NCBI GenBank assembly: GCA_020698575.1
Contig: CM036255.1
Coordinates: 14,309,501 to 14,373,500 of the forward strand
DNA from: Bostrychus sinensis
Taxonomy: Eukaryota > Chordata > Actinopteri > Gobiiformes > Eleotridae
Direction of reading: 5' to 3'
Length of the DNA stretch: 64,000 nucleotides
The notes beneath the pieces are model-generated. The model was not told the origin of the DNA and searched no databases. It saw nothing but the letters and a program-made list of their open reading frames with translations. This document shows, piece by piece, positions 13,327 to 25,590 of the stretch (position 1 is the stretch's first letter; each line of letters starts with the position of its first letter). The position numbers and the translations under genes are program-made.

Positions 13327-14982
13327 TGAAAATTCATCTTAAATGTATCTGGCAATTTTGGAAAAATGTTGCTAAAGCACTTCCTTCAATCTTTCAGCAG
13401 ACAATCCCATTCAACTCTTTGTTGTTTCTTCTTCTTCATCTACCTGGCAACCTTACAGAGGAGGGGCCAGGGTTACATTTGCTAGCCTTTGTTTTTTTTA
13501 GCTGGTTTGTTATGACAAGTCAAAAAGTAAACTCAATTTTTAGAAAAGGTCTGTGAGGGGCCAAATAAAGAATTATACATTTTTAGTTTAGATCGGAACA
13601 TCATGTGGATCCAAGGATTTAAAAAAAAAAGAATCAGTACACCTGCAAGATTGGGCTGGACACCACGTCCAGCCGCAGTTATCATACAGTAGGCCACAAA
13701 GTAGACACTATAACTTTACAATTGTGAGACAGGGTCTTTGCTCCCTGTGTGCTACCAGTTGATGTTTTGTTATAACAGAAATCAGAAACATACAGTGTAA
13801 CTGTGACATCATGGTTTGAAGGACACTTCTTTACAGTGCATCCTGAAAAAAAAAAGTTTATTAGACCACACTAGATTTTGTTTTTGGAACTTACTTGAAG
13901 TTGTTGGAATTGATTATATCACACTTGAGGTTAAAATGACATAATGCCTTTTAATTGAAACATGTTTGATGTTTGATTGTTCATTTAAACCTAGGGTGTA
14001 CTTTAATCTTGATGTTTTGCCCAAGATCTGTATGTTTCACTTACACTTAGCAACAAGAATACTAAAAAACAATGTAGACATGCAACACATGTCCTTCTAT
14101 TATATTATGAAAATTGAGTTAAAGAGATGTTATGTTCACATGCACCAGCACTTAATTTCAACTATTTTCTGACAAATCAGTACATCACACCTGACCAGCC
14201 CCAGCCTTAACTGTGTTGCACTGTGCAAATGCTAAATAATTCAAATCTTAAAAGTAGTTCCCGCCAACACAGGCCACACCAACATTTTACTGAGCAAACC
14301 CCAGCTTGTACAAAATAATTTACTTTCATTTTTATTCCAAAGCAACTATATCTTTAGAAGAGCCCTTAAGGCGTCTTCTGCATATTCATATTTTGGAGCA
14401 ATAAGTGGAAACTGAAAGCAGGGTCCTGAAGGGTCAGTTTGATGATGCCCACAAACATAAAGCTTATTTGTCAAATGAAATCAAAGCTCCAACCAACCCA
14501 CATAATTCATACATTCAAACAAGGTGCAGTGCTGGGAAGTCGGCCTATCAAGTGCATCTCTCAGAGTGACAGCCCTAACAGCTTTATTTGTGGTCCGCGA
14601 AGATAATGCGATGTCTTTAGAGAAATGATCCATTTGTAAACCCAACTGTGGGCTGAGGACAAGACCCTGTACGCACAAACAGACGGAGAAGAGGAAGAAG
14701 GGATAACACTTGGCGGATGAGGCGCAAAAACACAGAGGAGGGGGCGCCAAAAAAAAAAAAAAAAAAGGAGTAGAAGAAGAGTGGCAAAGATAAACAGAAA
14801 AAAAAGGCTGAAAGGAAACCATCGAGTGATTAGACAGATGGGAGGTGTAAACACAGAGGCAGAATTGACAGGCAATATAATAGTACTCACAAGAGATGGA
14901 CAGCAACCTGGAAATGGCAGTGGTTAAATCAACACTTATGCAACATTTTACAGGGCTGGAAGCACTGCTGACCTCTGCAAAG
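13327..14982. other. Unassigned stretch with unsupported minus-strand open frames
   Basis: A 173-codon minus-strand open frame (14481-15002) crosses a poly-A run on the plus strand, which gives it a poly-Phe block. That and its lack of any domain argue against a gene. The word gaacatcatgtggatcca at about 13598 recurs at 17.3, 20.3 and 34.0 kb and probably belongs to the body of repeat family F. Confidence 0.45.
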
Positions 14983-15070
14983 GCAGTAGCCCTATCTCGC
15001 AATGGTCAAGATATTTAGATCTGGAACTGAACCAAGAATCTGCTTGTTTAGGTGTAAATGATCTGCTCTG
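14983..15070 (-). repeat. SINE family F fragment, minus strand
   Basis: It contains gccctatctcgcaatgg and ttaggtgtaaatgatctgc, the complements of family F blocks found in order at 41.5 kb. It is old and truncated. Confidence 0.5.
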
Positions 15071-15772
15071 CTCCACATAGAGTTATATAAAACTGTGCTT
15101 TCTCCTGGTAAAAATGTTTAAGTTATATGAAATAGCTAAATAACAAACTGCTTTCATAATAAAACAATGTAATAAAAATGTCAGAGAAATTTTGTTGTTT
15201 TGCTGTTGGCAAACCTTAAACCCACACCACACCATTGATCGAAACACCACTAGTTCGGACTCAAACAGATAAACTTGAGGCTGACATGATGAATTTCCAT
15301 GAGTTTGTGAATTATCTTAAAAGAATACAGCTTGCAAATGCTAATGCCCAGGCCTAAGAACCATAGCGATAGAAAATATGAAGGTAGTTTATCTTATCTT
15401 CCGACTGTATTGACTATGAGGCCGATTTCAGAGGGACCCCATCTTGGATTTTGTCACTCCTTCTACAGAAGATATCACAAAAATGAGCAGAGAGAAGTAA
15501 CTTCACTGTAACTAGTCCCTCCCTGGTTCCTCCCTTATGAATGCGTACTTACAGTCAAACTGCACCAGAATGATGCTAAAGCAGTGCTAATTAGCTGCTA
15601 AGCTACATGCTAGCTCTGAGCCTTCCAGCCCACCTTTTGACAGCTGTCAATCAACTTCACCACACCCACATTTATGCACAAATCTACCTTTTAAAATAGC
15701 GTAAACCAAAGCAAGATGTTTTTCTCGGGTTTTACTTTACAATTCCTCTATTGGAGCCTACCCTCTAGTGAA

Positions 15773-15798
15773 AGTTGGTATATTGCAATATACCAACT
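15773..15798. repeat. Perfect 26-bp palindrome
   Basis: The half site agttggtatattg is followed directly by its exact inverse complement. It is not part of a recognised transposon end. It could form a cruciform, be a dimeric protein site, or be the relic of a compact inverted repeat. Confidence 0.85.
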
Positions 15799-16788
15799 TC
15801 AACTACAATATACCTGGTAGCATATGAGGATCGTAGAATTAGGGACTGGTAAAAACACACCAAAGAATAGTACTAAAATGTAAACAGGTCCAATTGCTTA
15901 TTACAAATTGTCGCTTTGGATGGTTTGCAACTGTTTGGAGAGAGAAGGCAGCAACGGTGCAACTGAATCTTTGTTTGAAATAATTTTTCAATTGTTTTTT
16001 CTTGGTTGCTTTTCATTTAAATTGCAAATTGTCTCTGCCTCAAGACAAGACCAAGTAATAACTCATTTTTTTCCCAAACAAAATAGTCTAGACCAATCTC
16101 AAATATAGGTGTTAAAACATTTGAGATACAACATTGATAATAAAACTAAGAACAATGAGAAGTCGAGCAAAAGCAAAAATAAAGCAGTTCATGAAGCTAC
16201 TGTTGGGTGAAATAAAGTCGAAAAACAAAAACAGAAGATATGGGGTAGAAATGAGTGGGGGCCTCCAGATAACGCTAAATACAAATGAGAGCGAGAATCA
16301 GAACGAGACAAGGGGATATAGAGACATGAAAGGGCAGCAGAGCGGCAGAAATCAATTACCTCTGGGGGTTGTAGGATTGGGGCAGTGGAGTGCAAATGCT
16401 ACATGATAAACACTCAGTAGGCTATGGCCAGCACACAAGTCACCAATTTGCCCTGGATGTGCAGTGAAAAATATCCTTATTGCTTCCCTTTTGAAGCATT
16501 TCCCACATGAGCGGAGTTGATGTTGACTCACCGCGTGAACGGGCAGCATTGGAAGTGGTGGCCGAAATGCACAATGCAGACCACTCACGGGGATATTTAT
16601 CGATAGCACTGTACCGAGGTGTAGGATCAAGGTGGGGATTTGTGGAGCCAGAATCTTTTTGGGAAGGATTATAGAGAGTGGAGGACTAGAAGTGGCCCCG
16701 AGGATTAAACCAAAGACTGCAGGGGATCAGAAAGGGACATCCAACAAGGTTTTTATACAGTCGTAGAGAAAACATGTCCATCAAAACA

Positions 16789-16853
16789 TGGCCATTGTCC
16801 AGGGTGTACCCCTCTATTACTCATTGTTGCTGGGATAAGCTCCAGTCTCCTTC
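16789..16853 (+). repeat. SINE family A 3' fragment
   Basis: The blocks ggccattgtccagggtgtac and ttgctgggataagctccagt match the 3' body of family A. The head and tail are missing. Confidence 0.7.
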
Positions 16854-17430
16854 AAGAAGTTAGAGTATTACTATTAGAGAATTACAGGACATTGATTAGA
16901 AGGTTATGCTTTTGTCTGAGTTGGTTTGTTTGTTTGTTGGTTAAAGTGGAAGTGAGTAACTTGAGCCCCTACACTGAGGAGTAAAGCAGTATCGTAAATA
17001 CAAGTCCACAAGTCCATTTGGCTGCTCTGCCTTGACAAAAATCAAGAAATTGAATTGCTAGTGTGTTGTTTGGCTAACTCTGGTGTGCTGTTTTCTTGCA
17101 TGACTTCATGCCACTGGCTCGACAGCGCTCATACTTGCAAGTGTGGTTTTTTCGGCCCAGAGACACCAGGGAGAGATGCAGGATGCTTTATTCACCCCAC
17201 AACAACCCATTTAATCATCACACAGACTCTGAAACTGTTTATCTAAGGCAAAAAAGTTACAGAGTTCTGCTTTAATTACTGCGATGGTTGGATTATGATC
17301 AGTTTTCCAGGATGTCAATAATGGACAAAGGAAGGAATTAGTTGTTTTTGGAGCGTATATAGAACATCATCTGGATCTAGGATTTTTGATGAGGACTTGG
17401 TACTCATTCTTTTAGTCATGTTCTTTCTCT

Positions 17431-17690
17431 CAATCCTATTAGGGGCTGTGGGTGACTAGAACCTATTTCAGCAATGATGCACTAAAGGCACTTTAGAATC
17501 ACCAATTCACTTAACAAATGCATGTCTCGATGAATGAATAGCGGAAGGAAGCTGGAGAGAGAACCCAACATAACATGAGAAAGGACATGCAGAGTCAACA
17601 TGGAGAAATGAAATGTCAGCTAGCCTGGGAATCAAACCGACAACTTCCTTGCTGAGCAACTGAAATGCTAACCGCTCTAATCCACTCCAC
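17431..17690 (-). repeat. SINE family A, minus strand
   Basis: The blocks tcaccaattcacttaaca, ggaaggaagctggagagaga and the head complement gctaaccgctc match family A in reverse. It is diverged, with small internal deletions. Confidence 0.75.
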
Positions 17691-19882
17691 TCTCTTCGAT
17701 TTAAACAATTACTGTAGTTTTATAACTGAAAAACATAGACTCATACTCGTACTGCCTCATGCGCTCCAATTGTAGTGTGTTAGGGCCTCAGTTAAAATAA
17801 TTGCCTTGAGCATTACTCCACATGAAATGATTAAAAAATATCTTATACTCATAGATGAAGCTGGAATTCTGTGGTACAACTGTGTCATAAAACATTAGTC
17901 AAGTTTTATTTGTTATCTTGAAGCAATAACTTACTCAAAGGGTGTGCGGAAAGGTTGTGCTTTACTGTACTTAATGGGCTTAAATGGGGCTTGAAAGGAT
18001 TACATGTAATAACAGCACTAACCTGCAAGGTACACTTTTATTGATAAAATCACCTTGGCGACCAGAGTCTAAACCCTTTCACTCTATGCCACTATGAATC
18101 ACAACTTCTGCCTTGTTTACTGGACTCTATGGTGTCAATAAACATCTGTACATAACTGTAGCCTCACACACACGCCAAGGGCAAGATTCCCTGTGTAGAA
18201 GAATGGACTTTTCTACACAGTTACAGTAACCCCTGCAATTATTGACACGCTTGGTCACATAATAGTCATTTTTTTATTCATTCAGCCAGATTGTTTCCCT
18301 TAAGTCTTGCCTGATTCTTTCATGCCATTATTTTTCATACTCTCTGCCCTTAGACTGGCTCCCTCAAAGCCACTCTAATTACATTTGGGATCGGCCTTTA
18401 AAGGGTTGCCATGGTGACCACTAGAGCCTTGACTCGCTCTCCGTACTTTGACTCAAGCTCGATCGCTCCGCTTCTCTCTCTTGCGCGCACGCTCTCTTAT
18501 CCTCTTTCATGTGTCACTGTACTTCCTACCTCATCTGCACTTTTCCACTTCACTCTGTTTACCCCGTAATTATTTTCAGTTGGGCTTGATGAACGAGTTG
18601 GGGGGTGGCCACACAGAGGATGTTGCACACTGGAGAGTGGAAAGCCACACTAACAATAAACATGTATCAATACAAACATAATATGCACAGACAGTGGAAG
18701 CTATCCCGCTACGGAGGACAGGGAGCACCAGCAGGGACCCAGTGTGGTAGCCTTGGTTAGTTTTATCGCAACTGGACAGCAGTAAATACACATTAGCGCA
18801 TAGTTCTGACAAAGTAGAGACACTGCTGTCTGTCAAAGAAAAATGCCAGACGGGCCAACTTTCTAATGCATTAGCTTTAATCACTGAGAAGCAGCTGTGT
18901 ACATGGCAGACAGTATATGGTAATTGCCATATGTTTCCTGTTAAACCAAATATCTCCACACAGCTTGTATGTTTCACAATGACAAGAGACCATAGAAAAA
19001 CATGCAATGGATTTCACAATAACAATATGTGTGGCATATATCTGGATCCTATATTATAGCTTTTTTTAACCACAGACATCCACTGTAAAGCCAAATAGTG
19101 AATCTGACCGAAAAAGGTAAGTTGTACTTCTGCCAAAAAGTTGACATTTCTTATTTCAAACAAATAAATGAACTAAAAACAAAATAGCCAAGCAATAACC
19201 TACTTCTTTTAATAATTTAATTCAATTATTAATTTAAGTTCAGTTTCAGTTATATATGTTAAATGCAGTAAAAGCAGCAATATTAAAAATGTACCTACAG
19301 TCAAATATTTTTTTCATTTACAGAATTACCAAAGCCAATGAAAGATTGTTACTTTTGTTATAATTTCTTAAAGAAATAAAATAAAAAAAGGAAAGTAAAT
19401 TAAGCTTGTCAAAAAACGTCCATAGATAAAGAACTTAAATAATTTAGGTTAAGAGACTGGGGCAAACAGTTTCTCAAATGTATTTGAATTTAAATAACTT
19501 TTGGGGGTTTGGAGTGTAGTAAAACTCAAGTCAATTTTAATTTATGAAAATATACAAGGCAGGACTCACTGGCCAAAACTGGGGCTAAATTGTGACACTT
19601 TGACATCTCAGATGGAAGACCATACCATAATTGCAATACAATTAGTTCTTTGTGATACAGATATTCCATTTGCCAATGTAACATTAATAAATTTGATGTG
19701 CAGCCCTACTAGAAATAACAAAACAAGATTTTAGACTCTTAAACTGTGACTTTTAGACTGTTACTTATGACCTATCACAACAGAAAGTGGTGTTTCTGTT
19801 TCTGTTTGAGCTGCAATGTTGCATTAGAGATGCTGCAGAGTTTTACTGAATGGGGTCCTCACCAATTTATTTAGGTTTAAGA
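17691..19882. other. Unassigned, partly single-copy-looking stretch
   Basis: No exon recognised. The part from 18250 to 18480 is free of recognised repeats and contains ctctaattacatttggg (homeodomain-type TAATTA) and an imperfect RFX-type X-box. It is a candidate conserved non-coding element. A 143-codon minus-strand open frame (18576-19007) has no recognisable product. Confidence 0.4.
18405..18418 (+). promoter_or_regulatory. Imperfect X-box (RFX-type) motif
   Basis: The sequence gttgccatggtgac differs by one base from the palindromic X-box form GTTGCCATGGCAAC. A cleaner copy is at 47.1 kb. Function is inference. Confidence 0.3.
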
Positions 19883-20060
19883 AATACTCCCATCCTTCCA
19901 TAGTCCAAAGACGTGCATGTACAGGTCAACTGCTGTTGAATGGTTGACTGTCAGTGTCCTTAAGTGTCAGCCCTGCAGCTAATTAGCTGTTGGTGTACCC
20001 CGCCTCAGACCCTTAGTTGCTAGGCTCCAGCTACTTGCGACCCCAAACAGGAATATGCAA
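19883..20060 (+). repeat. SINE family A, 5'-truncated
   Basis: The blocks ccatagtccaaagacgtgca, gttgaatggttgactgtcag, gtgtaccccgcctcagaccc and ggctccagctact give the 3' two thirds of family A. Its last ~50 bp also form the left end of a 305-bp segment duplicated at 21.7 kb. Confidence 0.8.
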
Positions 20061-20315
20061 AGAAAAAAGTATATTAATTAAACTATTGCAGAAACCACTG
20101 ACCAACAACTGATGAAGCCAGAAGTGTTTACTATGGTAATTATAGACTGAATTTCATTAAGCATTAGTGGAACATGCTGAAAAGGTCTTGCTTAACCACA
20201 GACGGCAACCACAGTCACTCAGTAGTCTATTTAAATATATCACTCTTATGCCTCATAGGGTAACATGACAGCTGATTGACTTAGCAATTTTCTGAGAATC
20301 CACTTTAATCTAGCA
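20010..20315 (+). repeat. Duplicated 305-bp segment, left copy
   Basis: It is nearly identical (roughly 95% by eye) to 21678-21982. Shared blocks include aagtatattaattaaacta, gaagccagaagtgtttacta and tcttatgcctcatagggtaa. The left end lies inside SINE A, whose upstream part continues here but not at the right copy, so this is the parental arrangement. Confidence 0.9.
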
Positions 20316-20814
20316 GTAATATGCACCCTTCAGACCTTCAGATACAAAAAGAACATCATATTGATCCAGTGAGACCAAAACTTTATAAAAATTTGAAGTG
20401 TTTTCATAAAACTTTAACTAGCTTTTTTGATCTAAACAACTGTGTGCTATACAGACAGCTAAAGTTTCATAAAAGATAAACTTTGTAACACATTGAGTCC
20501 TCCAAATGGCTGTGGATTAAGTGGTTGTTATCTGTGCCACCTGCTGTTTAAACTGTAAACAAGCCCAATTGTGCACGTTTGTGGCTTTGTGCATGATTCT
20601 GTGTGAGTTGCTGATGACATTGATCTGCAGCCATGTTCAACTGGATCCTGGTACAAAGCCAAGCACCATGGGAAGTCCGAGCAACAGTGGGTGTGCCTAT
20701 TTTTGTCCAAAAGCAATAAAAACACATAAAAAGTAGTCACAGCCATACTAACAGCAACTGAGGGAAGTGAATTATTAATTTATAAGTTGGGCATTTGGAT
20801 CAGCAACTTTATTT

Positions 20815-20816
<2 letters not shown>

Positions 20817-20848
<32 letters not shown>

Positions 20849-20888
20849 ATGATATATATAAAAACAGCAAATATTTCACTAGTGAAAT
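20817..20888. repeat. TA dinucleotide tract and adjacent 16-bp palindrome
   Basis: A run of TA repeats at 20817-20845 is followed at 20873-20888 by the perfect palindrome atttcactagtgaaat. Confidence 0.85.
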
Positions 20889-21530
20889 GGGGATTATTGG
20901 ATTAACAGAAATTATGCAATATGCATCATAATAAAATTAGACAGGTGCAACATTTTGGGCACCCCAACAGAAAACTTAAATCGATATTTAGTTGAGCCTC
21001 CTTTTGCAAAAATAACAGCTTCTAGATGACTCCTATAGGCCCTGACAAGTGTCTGGATTCTGGATTTTGACCATTTCTCCTACAGACATAAACATATCCA
21101 GTTCAGTTAGATTTGATGGCTTCTGAGCATTGTCAGCTTTAAATCAACTCATAGATTTTCAATGATGTTCTAGTCTGGGACTGTGATGGTCACTCCATAA
21201 CATTATACTTCTTTCTCTGCATGAATGCCTTTATGGATTTCGAGCTGTGTTTGGGGTGCTTGCTGGAATACCCAACCCTGGTGTAACTTCAGCTTTGTGA
21301 CTGATGCTTGAACACTGTCTTCAAGAAGCTGTTGAAATTGGGTGGAATCCATCCAACTCTCAACTTTAACAAGGGCCCCAGTACCTAAACTAGCTACACA
21401 GCCTCACAGCCTGATGGAACCTCCACCAGATTTGACAGCAGGCAGCAAGTGTTTTTCCTGGAGTGCTGTGTTCTTGTGCTCTTCTTATGACCAAAAAACT
21501 AAATTTTTGTCTCATCAGTCCACACCACGT

Positions 21531-22511
21531 TAGTGATGGGTATCGTTAAAATTTTACTGATTCTACTCTTATTGATACTGCTTATCAATCCAGTCTTTTA
21601 ACAGTGCTCTTATAAATACTTTTTGTGCAAAAATCTTATAAAGAATATTAATTACTCTTAATTACTTTGTTTTTAAACCTTGGTTGCGAGGCTCCAGCTA
21701 CTTGAGACCCTAAACAGGAATATGCAAAGAAAAAAGTATATTAATTAAACTATCGCAGAAACCACTGACCAATAACTGATGAAGCCAGAAGTGTTTACTA
21801 TGGTAATTATAGACTGAATTTCATTAAGCATTAGTGGAACATGCTGAAAAGGCCCTGCTTAACCACAGACAGCAACCACAGTCAATCAGTAGTCTATTTA
21901 AATATATCACTCTTATGCCTCATAGGGTAACATGACAGCTGACTGACTTAGCAATTTTCTGAGAGTCCACATTAATCTAGCACTTTTTGGACATTTTTCA
22001 TTCACAATATAGGTAACTTTATGTTTGTAATTTTTTTTTCTAAAATATTCTTAATATAAATCTAAATAAAAATATGAATATAATTTAAGGAAAAGCTGTA
22101 ACCTATTATTATATAGGCTAAATAATCACAAGCAGTGTGTGATCACAGCTGTTTTTCAGGGAAATTTACTAGTGGACTCAGATAAACACTGGGTTTAGTT
22201 GGTTCTTAGGCTAGTTGTTCCTCTTGTGGGCTGCTAGCATAGCATTAGCCTACCATCTTTCTGTGTTCTCTGTGTTGTTGCGCTGTCATGCCACGTGTGT
22301 GTCAGCAACTACTTTGGCGAAGATGAGACATACTTTTTCCTCTCCTCATTTCTGTCCAGAGTGCACGGTCCCAGCGCTCTGCTGTGTGCCAGCCCCGCCC
22401 TCTGCTCCACTCACACAAACAGCAGCTGAGGGAACCGCGATGTCTCGTCTTCTTTTATGAGAGGAGCAACGAGATTTTACGCACGTATCTGACTAACTAA
22501 ATGACCTTTCA
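21531..22511. mobile_element. ~1-kb insertion within the Tc1 relic (hAT-like left end)
   Basis: The insertion starts tagtgatgggtatcgttaaa, a form seen at ends of fish hAT-type elements (gatgggtatcg), and interrupts the transposase relic precisely enough that the Tc1 reading resumes after it. The matching right end is not evident, so the boundary at 22511 is approximate. It includes the second copy of the 305-bp segment and a GC-richer part (22200-22470) with an 81-codon open frame of no recognisable product. Confidence 0.55.
21678..21982 (+). repeat. Duplicated 305-bp segment, right copy
   Basis: This is the copy of 20010-20315 lying inside the insertion in the Tc1 relic. It begins with the last ~50 bp of a SINE A (ggctccagctacttgagacc) without the rest of that SINE, so it is a derived copy. 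It shows a few point differences, some at CpG (gcgacccc to gagaccct). Confidence 0.9.
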
Positions 22512-23089
22512 CTCAAGCGACTCTGTGGTGTGGCATCCCCCTACCATACAGATATTCTTGGTGAAAAGTGCGCTGAATTGTTGACCCATGTACAGAAACA
22601 CCATCTGCAGCAGGATGATCTTGTAGGTGTTTGGAGGTGATCTGTAGGTTGTCTTTAACCATTCTCACCATGCCTTGCCTGTGTCTCTCTGGTGTTTTTC
22701 TTGACCTGCCACATCTGACCTTAACATCAACTTTGCCATGTGGCCTTCCATTTCCTGATTACCACCTTAAATACCTTTTCTCATTATTGCACTTATCTAT
22801 GAAGTTCAAGGCTTAACTAACTAATCTAACAAGTTTTGTGTTGCAAGTAATCCATTTTGAGAAGTCCATGCAAACTTATAAGGGTGCCCAAATATTTTTA
22901 TCCATATTTAATTTAATTTTATGCAGCTAAACACTGCTACACTAAAAATTGTTGTTAGGAAAACACCCTAGAACTCAGATGTCACTAGAAAATGAATGAC
23001 ATACCTCTGTGATCTTTTTTTGTGAAGAAATTATTATGCAACCTCAGAGGGGTGTCCAAACTTTTACATATGACTGCATATGCAAGTTA

Positions 23090-23166
23090 CTGGGATAGGC
23101 TCCAGTCACCCGCGACCCCTAACGGGAATAAGCGGTAGAAAATGAATGAATGAATGAATGCATGCA
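23090..23166 (+). repeat. SINE family A 3' tail with GAAT repeat
   Basis: The blocks ttactgggataggctccagt, cgcgacccctaacgggaata and an aatg-type tandem tail form the canonical 3' end of family A. It lies directly beside the right end of the Tc1 relic. Confidence 0.85.
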
Positions 23167-24351
23167 TATTAATAAGAAATACTCTGCCGTATTAAAGTTA
23201 GTATCTTTGTGCAAGTTTGGATATAAGAAATGTAGTTTGGTATAAGCAAAATAAGCATTTTTGCATTGGCCCATTTTTTAATCAACATATGACCATTCTT
23301 TGTTTGTGTTATATAGTAAAAACAAATAAACAAACAAAAACTAACCAACAAACAAACCAACCCGTTAGAGGTAAAGAGAGCAGGAAGACGTCATCAGTGC
23401 TTTGTGAATTTAACAATACATAGTGGCCAAATAAAAGTGAACATAATGGGCTACATAAAAGAACAGTGTTTGCCTTCATCTCCTCCTACACAGCATGGAA
23501 GTGTGTGGGGCATGTGTTACTGCAACTAGTTAACGTGCAAGCCCCTGCTGATCCAGACATTTCCTCTTTAAAACGACAGCAAACAAGCCACAAGCATAAT
23601 TTTGTCTACTTGTCTACACTTAAGCTTTCTCTCTGACCAAACTTATGTATTTCCTAACTAACATGGTGCACCAATTTCTAAGTGTCTTTATATGAATTCT
23701 CATAGCTGTAACCAAGCACTTCCTTCCCAGTTACTTAATGCACAACTTCTCCATTCGCTCCATCTCAGCTCTCAATAATTCAAACAGATTTTCTCTTGCG
23801 GTGCTGTATGTGAGGACTATGAAGAAGTCCCTTCGGGGGCACAGACAGCCGAGTGGAGAACTTTACTGACGCAAGAGTGTAAAGAAAATTCTGCATGTTA
23901 GATAGAGGAGGTTAGCGGCCTTGGGTGTAGTATTGCTTCTAAATGTGCTTCCTTATACATTTGGTTATGTTACAGACTTGTGCATCTTTTTGTAATAAAG
24001 GACTTGAAGAAAGCAAGTGAGTCTTCCATCAGACTTCATGCTGTTTTATGCAGATGTAATTCAATTTGTCCTTGGACAAAAATAACCTATTATGAGCTGA
24101 AAGGAATGTGTTTGTGCATGTACCAGAACGTCAGAATTGCCATCCTAAGTGGATGATTATGATAAGCAACTGTTATTCATATCACTGCATTTCTATAGAG
24201 TATTATTCATTAGGTGGACGGTAAGATTATTTGCTGATGAGAAAACAGCTGTTTCAAGAAAGGTCCTTATGACTTATAACATTTAGAGGTTCATCATTTT
24301 GTCATTGATATTTCAGCACTAATGTTTCATGTTATAGATAATCCAACCACT
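23167..24351. other. Unassigned stretch, no gene seen
   Basis: I recognise no exon or RNA gene. Confidence 0.45.
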
Positions 24352-24500
24352 CTTTTTTCTGGTCCCAGTCCCGGAAGAAATGAGGAAAGCTATTTCAGGA
24401 AGGGCATTTGGTGCTAAATCAATATGTGAATCACTGCACACTAGGAGGTAGATTATTTGCAAAGGTGAATCCAGAAAGAAAAGGCAGAACAGAAGGATAA
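24352..24500 (-). repeat. Dispersed repeat family C, minus strand
   Basis: The blocks ggtcccagtcc, gggcatttggtgctaaatca, cactgcacactaggagg and agattatttgc are the complements of the copies at 25.4, 36.3 and 53.2 kb. The family is of the unclassified type common in percomorph genomes (gtcaccacagtaaatcatct). Confidence 0.7.
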
Positions 24501-24525
24501 AAGTGTTATGTTATTGACCATCCAG

Positions 24526-24621
<96 letters not shown>
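24526..24621. repeat. Long TA microsatellite
   Basis: About 95 bp of TA repeats with one interruption near 24581. It produces a spurious poly-Tyr-Ile open frame. Confidence 0.97.
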
Positions 24622-24624
<3 letters not shown>

Positions 24625-25272
24625 CCAGGGAAAAAAGATTATAATGTAAAAGACATATTTTTTTCTCTTCTGACAGCAAAAGGGGAATTTTAGGTCATGT
24701 TGGAAAGTAGCTGGTGTAAAGCTGGCCTGCTGAGAATTCAAATGGGATACCACTCAAGTTGACAAGGACATTAAAATCTAATATACTCACATTATGAAGC
24801 TTGTGTGTTTCTGAGTCTATTTCGAACTGTTCCTTCTGACAGTCTACATGGACCCACTCATGTGCACACACACACACACACACTGGAGATCCACTGGAGT
24901 GTCATCAATGATATTACTTGAGATCTGTCACTTTGGGCACTTGTGACATGGAAGTGGCAGGAGAAGCCTGATGACTTTTCATAACTGCTCAGCACATGTC
25001 AATGTCCATAAAGCCAGGAAGATCAGCAGGTGGTGATGGATGAGACATCACACGCAGGCTTGCACTACAAGCACATCGCATGCAAATACATGGAGGGACT
25101 GATCTTGGTTCACCATAGTTTAACATTAAAGATCTCTAAAGTCAGTGATTATATCACAGGGAGACTCCAGGCAGACTCCACTTAGATCACTGCCTAAGGA
25201 CAGAACCTATAGCCTCCAATCAAAATCATTTAAGGGTGTAGGTGTACAATACAGCTTATCAAAAACACGAAG
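24622..25272. other. Unassigned stretch
   Basis: It contains a short CA repeat (24863-24884). Nothing else is recognised. Confidence 0.45.
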
Positions 25273-25400
25273 AATGGGGTGCCTTGGTGGTACATCTGGT
25301 AGAGCGCGCACCACATTGTGGCCCGGTTTGATTCGCTGCTTGGGGGGATTTTCTCCAAGTCATTTTTGTCTCTCCTCCTGAATTCTAGTCACTCTTTCTC
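25273..25400 (+). repeat. tRNA-derived SINE (family H)
   Basis: The head ggtggtacatctggtagagc and the B-box region ccggtttgattcgctgc are spaced as in a tRNA promoter. The body continues ctccaagtcatttttgtctc. The B box is mutated, so it is not a tRNA gene. Confidence 0.65.
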
Positions 25401-25407
25401 TTTTTAT

Positions 25408-25590
25408 CTGTTGACTTTTCTTTCTTGGTGTCACCAGAGCAAATCATCTGCCTCCTAGTGTGCTGTCATTTGCACATCAATTTGGCATAGGTCTTATGCT
25501 GGACATCCTTCCTGCTAGCCACCTAGGCTTGGGACTGGCACAAAAAGTACACTGGCATCTGAGCCCTTCTGGTTGGATTTTGGTCTCTCT
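25408..25590 (+). repeat. Dispersed repeat family C, plus strand
   Basis: The blocks ggtgtcaccagagcaaatca, ctgcctcctagtgtgct, aggcttgggactggcacaaa and agtacactggc match the other family C copies. It follows the SINE H head with only a short gap; the two may be one composite element or two insertions. Confidence 0.75.

Larger units (their letters stand above)
15071..17430. other. Unassigned stretch
   Basis: No gene recognised. It includes a perfect palindrome at 15773-15798 and a short SINE A fragment at 16789-16853, both listed separately. Confidence 0.45.
20936..23085 (-). pseudogene. Decayed Tc1-like element, minus strand, split by an insertion
   Basis: The ends are related inverted repeats: left aacattttgggcacccc and right ggggtgtccaaacttttac. 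A second inner copy (agggtgcccaaatattttta, 22882) gives the IR/DR arrangement usual for fish Tc1 elements. Between them, the complement of the transposase gene is recognisable around 21240-21530 (cctgatggaacctccaccag, ctcatcagtccacacca) and resumes at about 22512 (ctcaagcgactctgtgg). It carries many stops and indels, and no open frame survives. Removing the insertion leaves about 1.2 kb, short of the usual ~1.6 kb, so there are deletions too. It is old. Confidence 0.75.

Noticed and set aside
14481..15002. 173-codon minus-strand open frame
   Set aside because: Contains a poly-Phe block from a poly-A run on the other strand and has no domain.
24508..24693. Tyr/Ile repeat protein
   Set aside because: Translation of a TA microsatellite.
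25273..25345. tRNA gene
   Set aside because: The B box is mutated and a SINE body follows.
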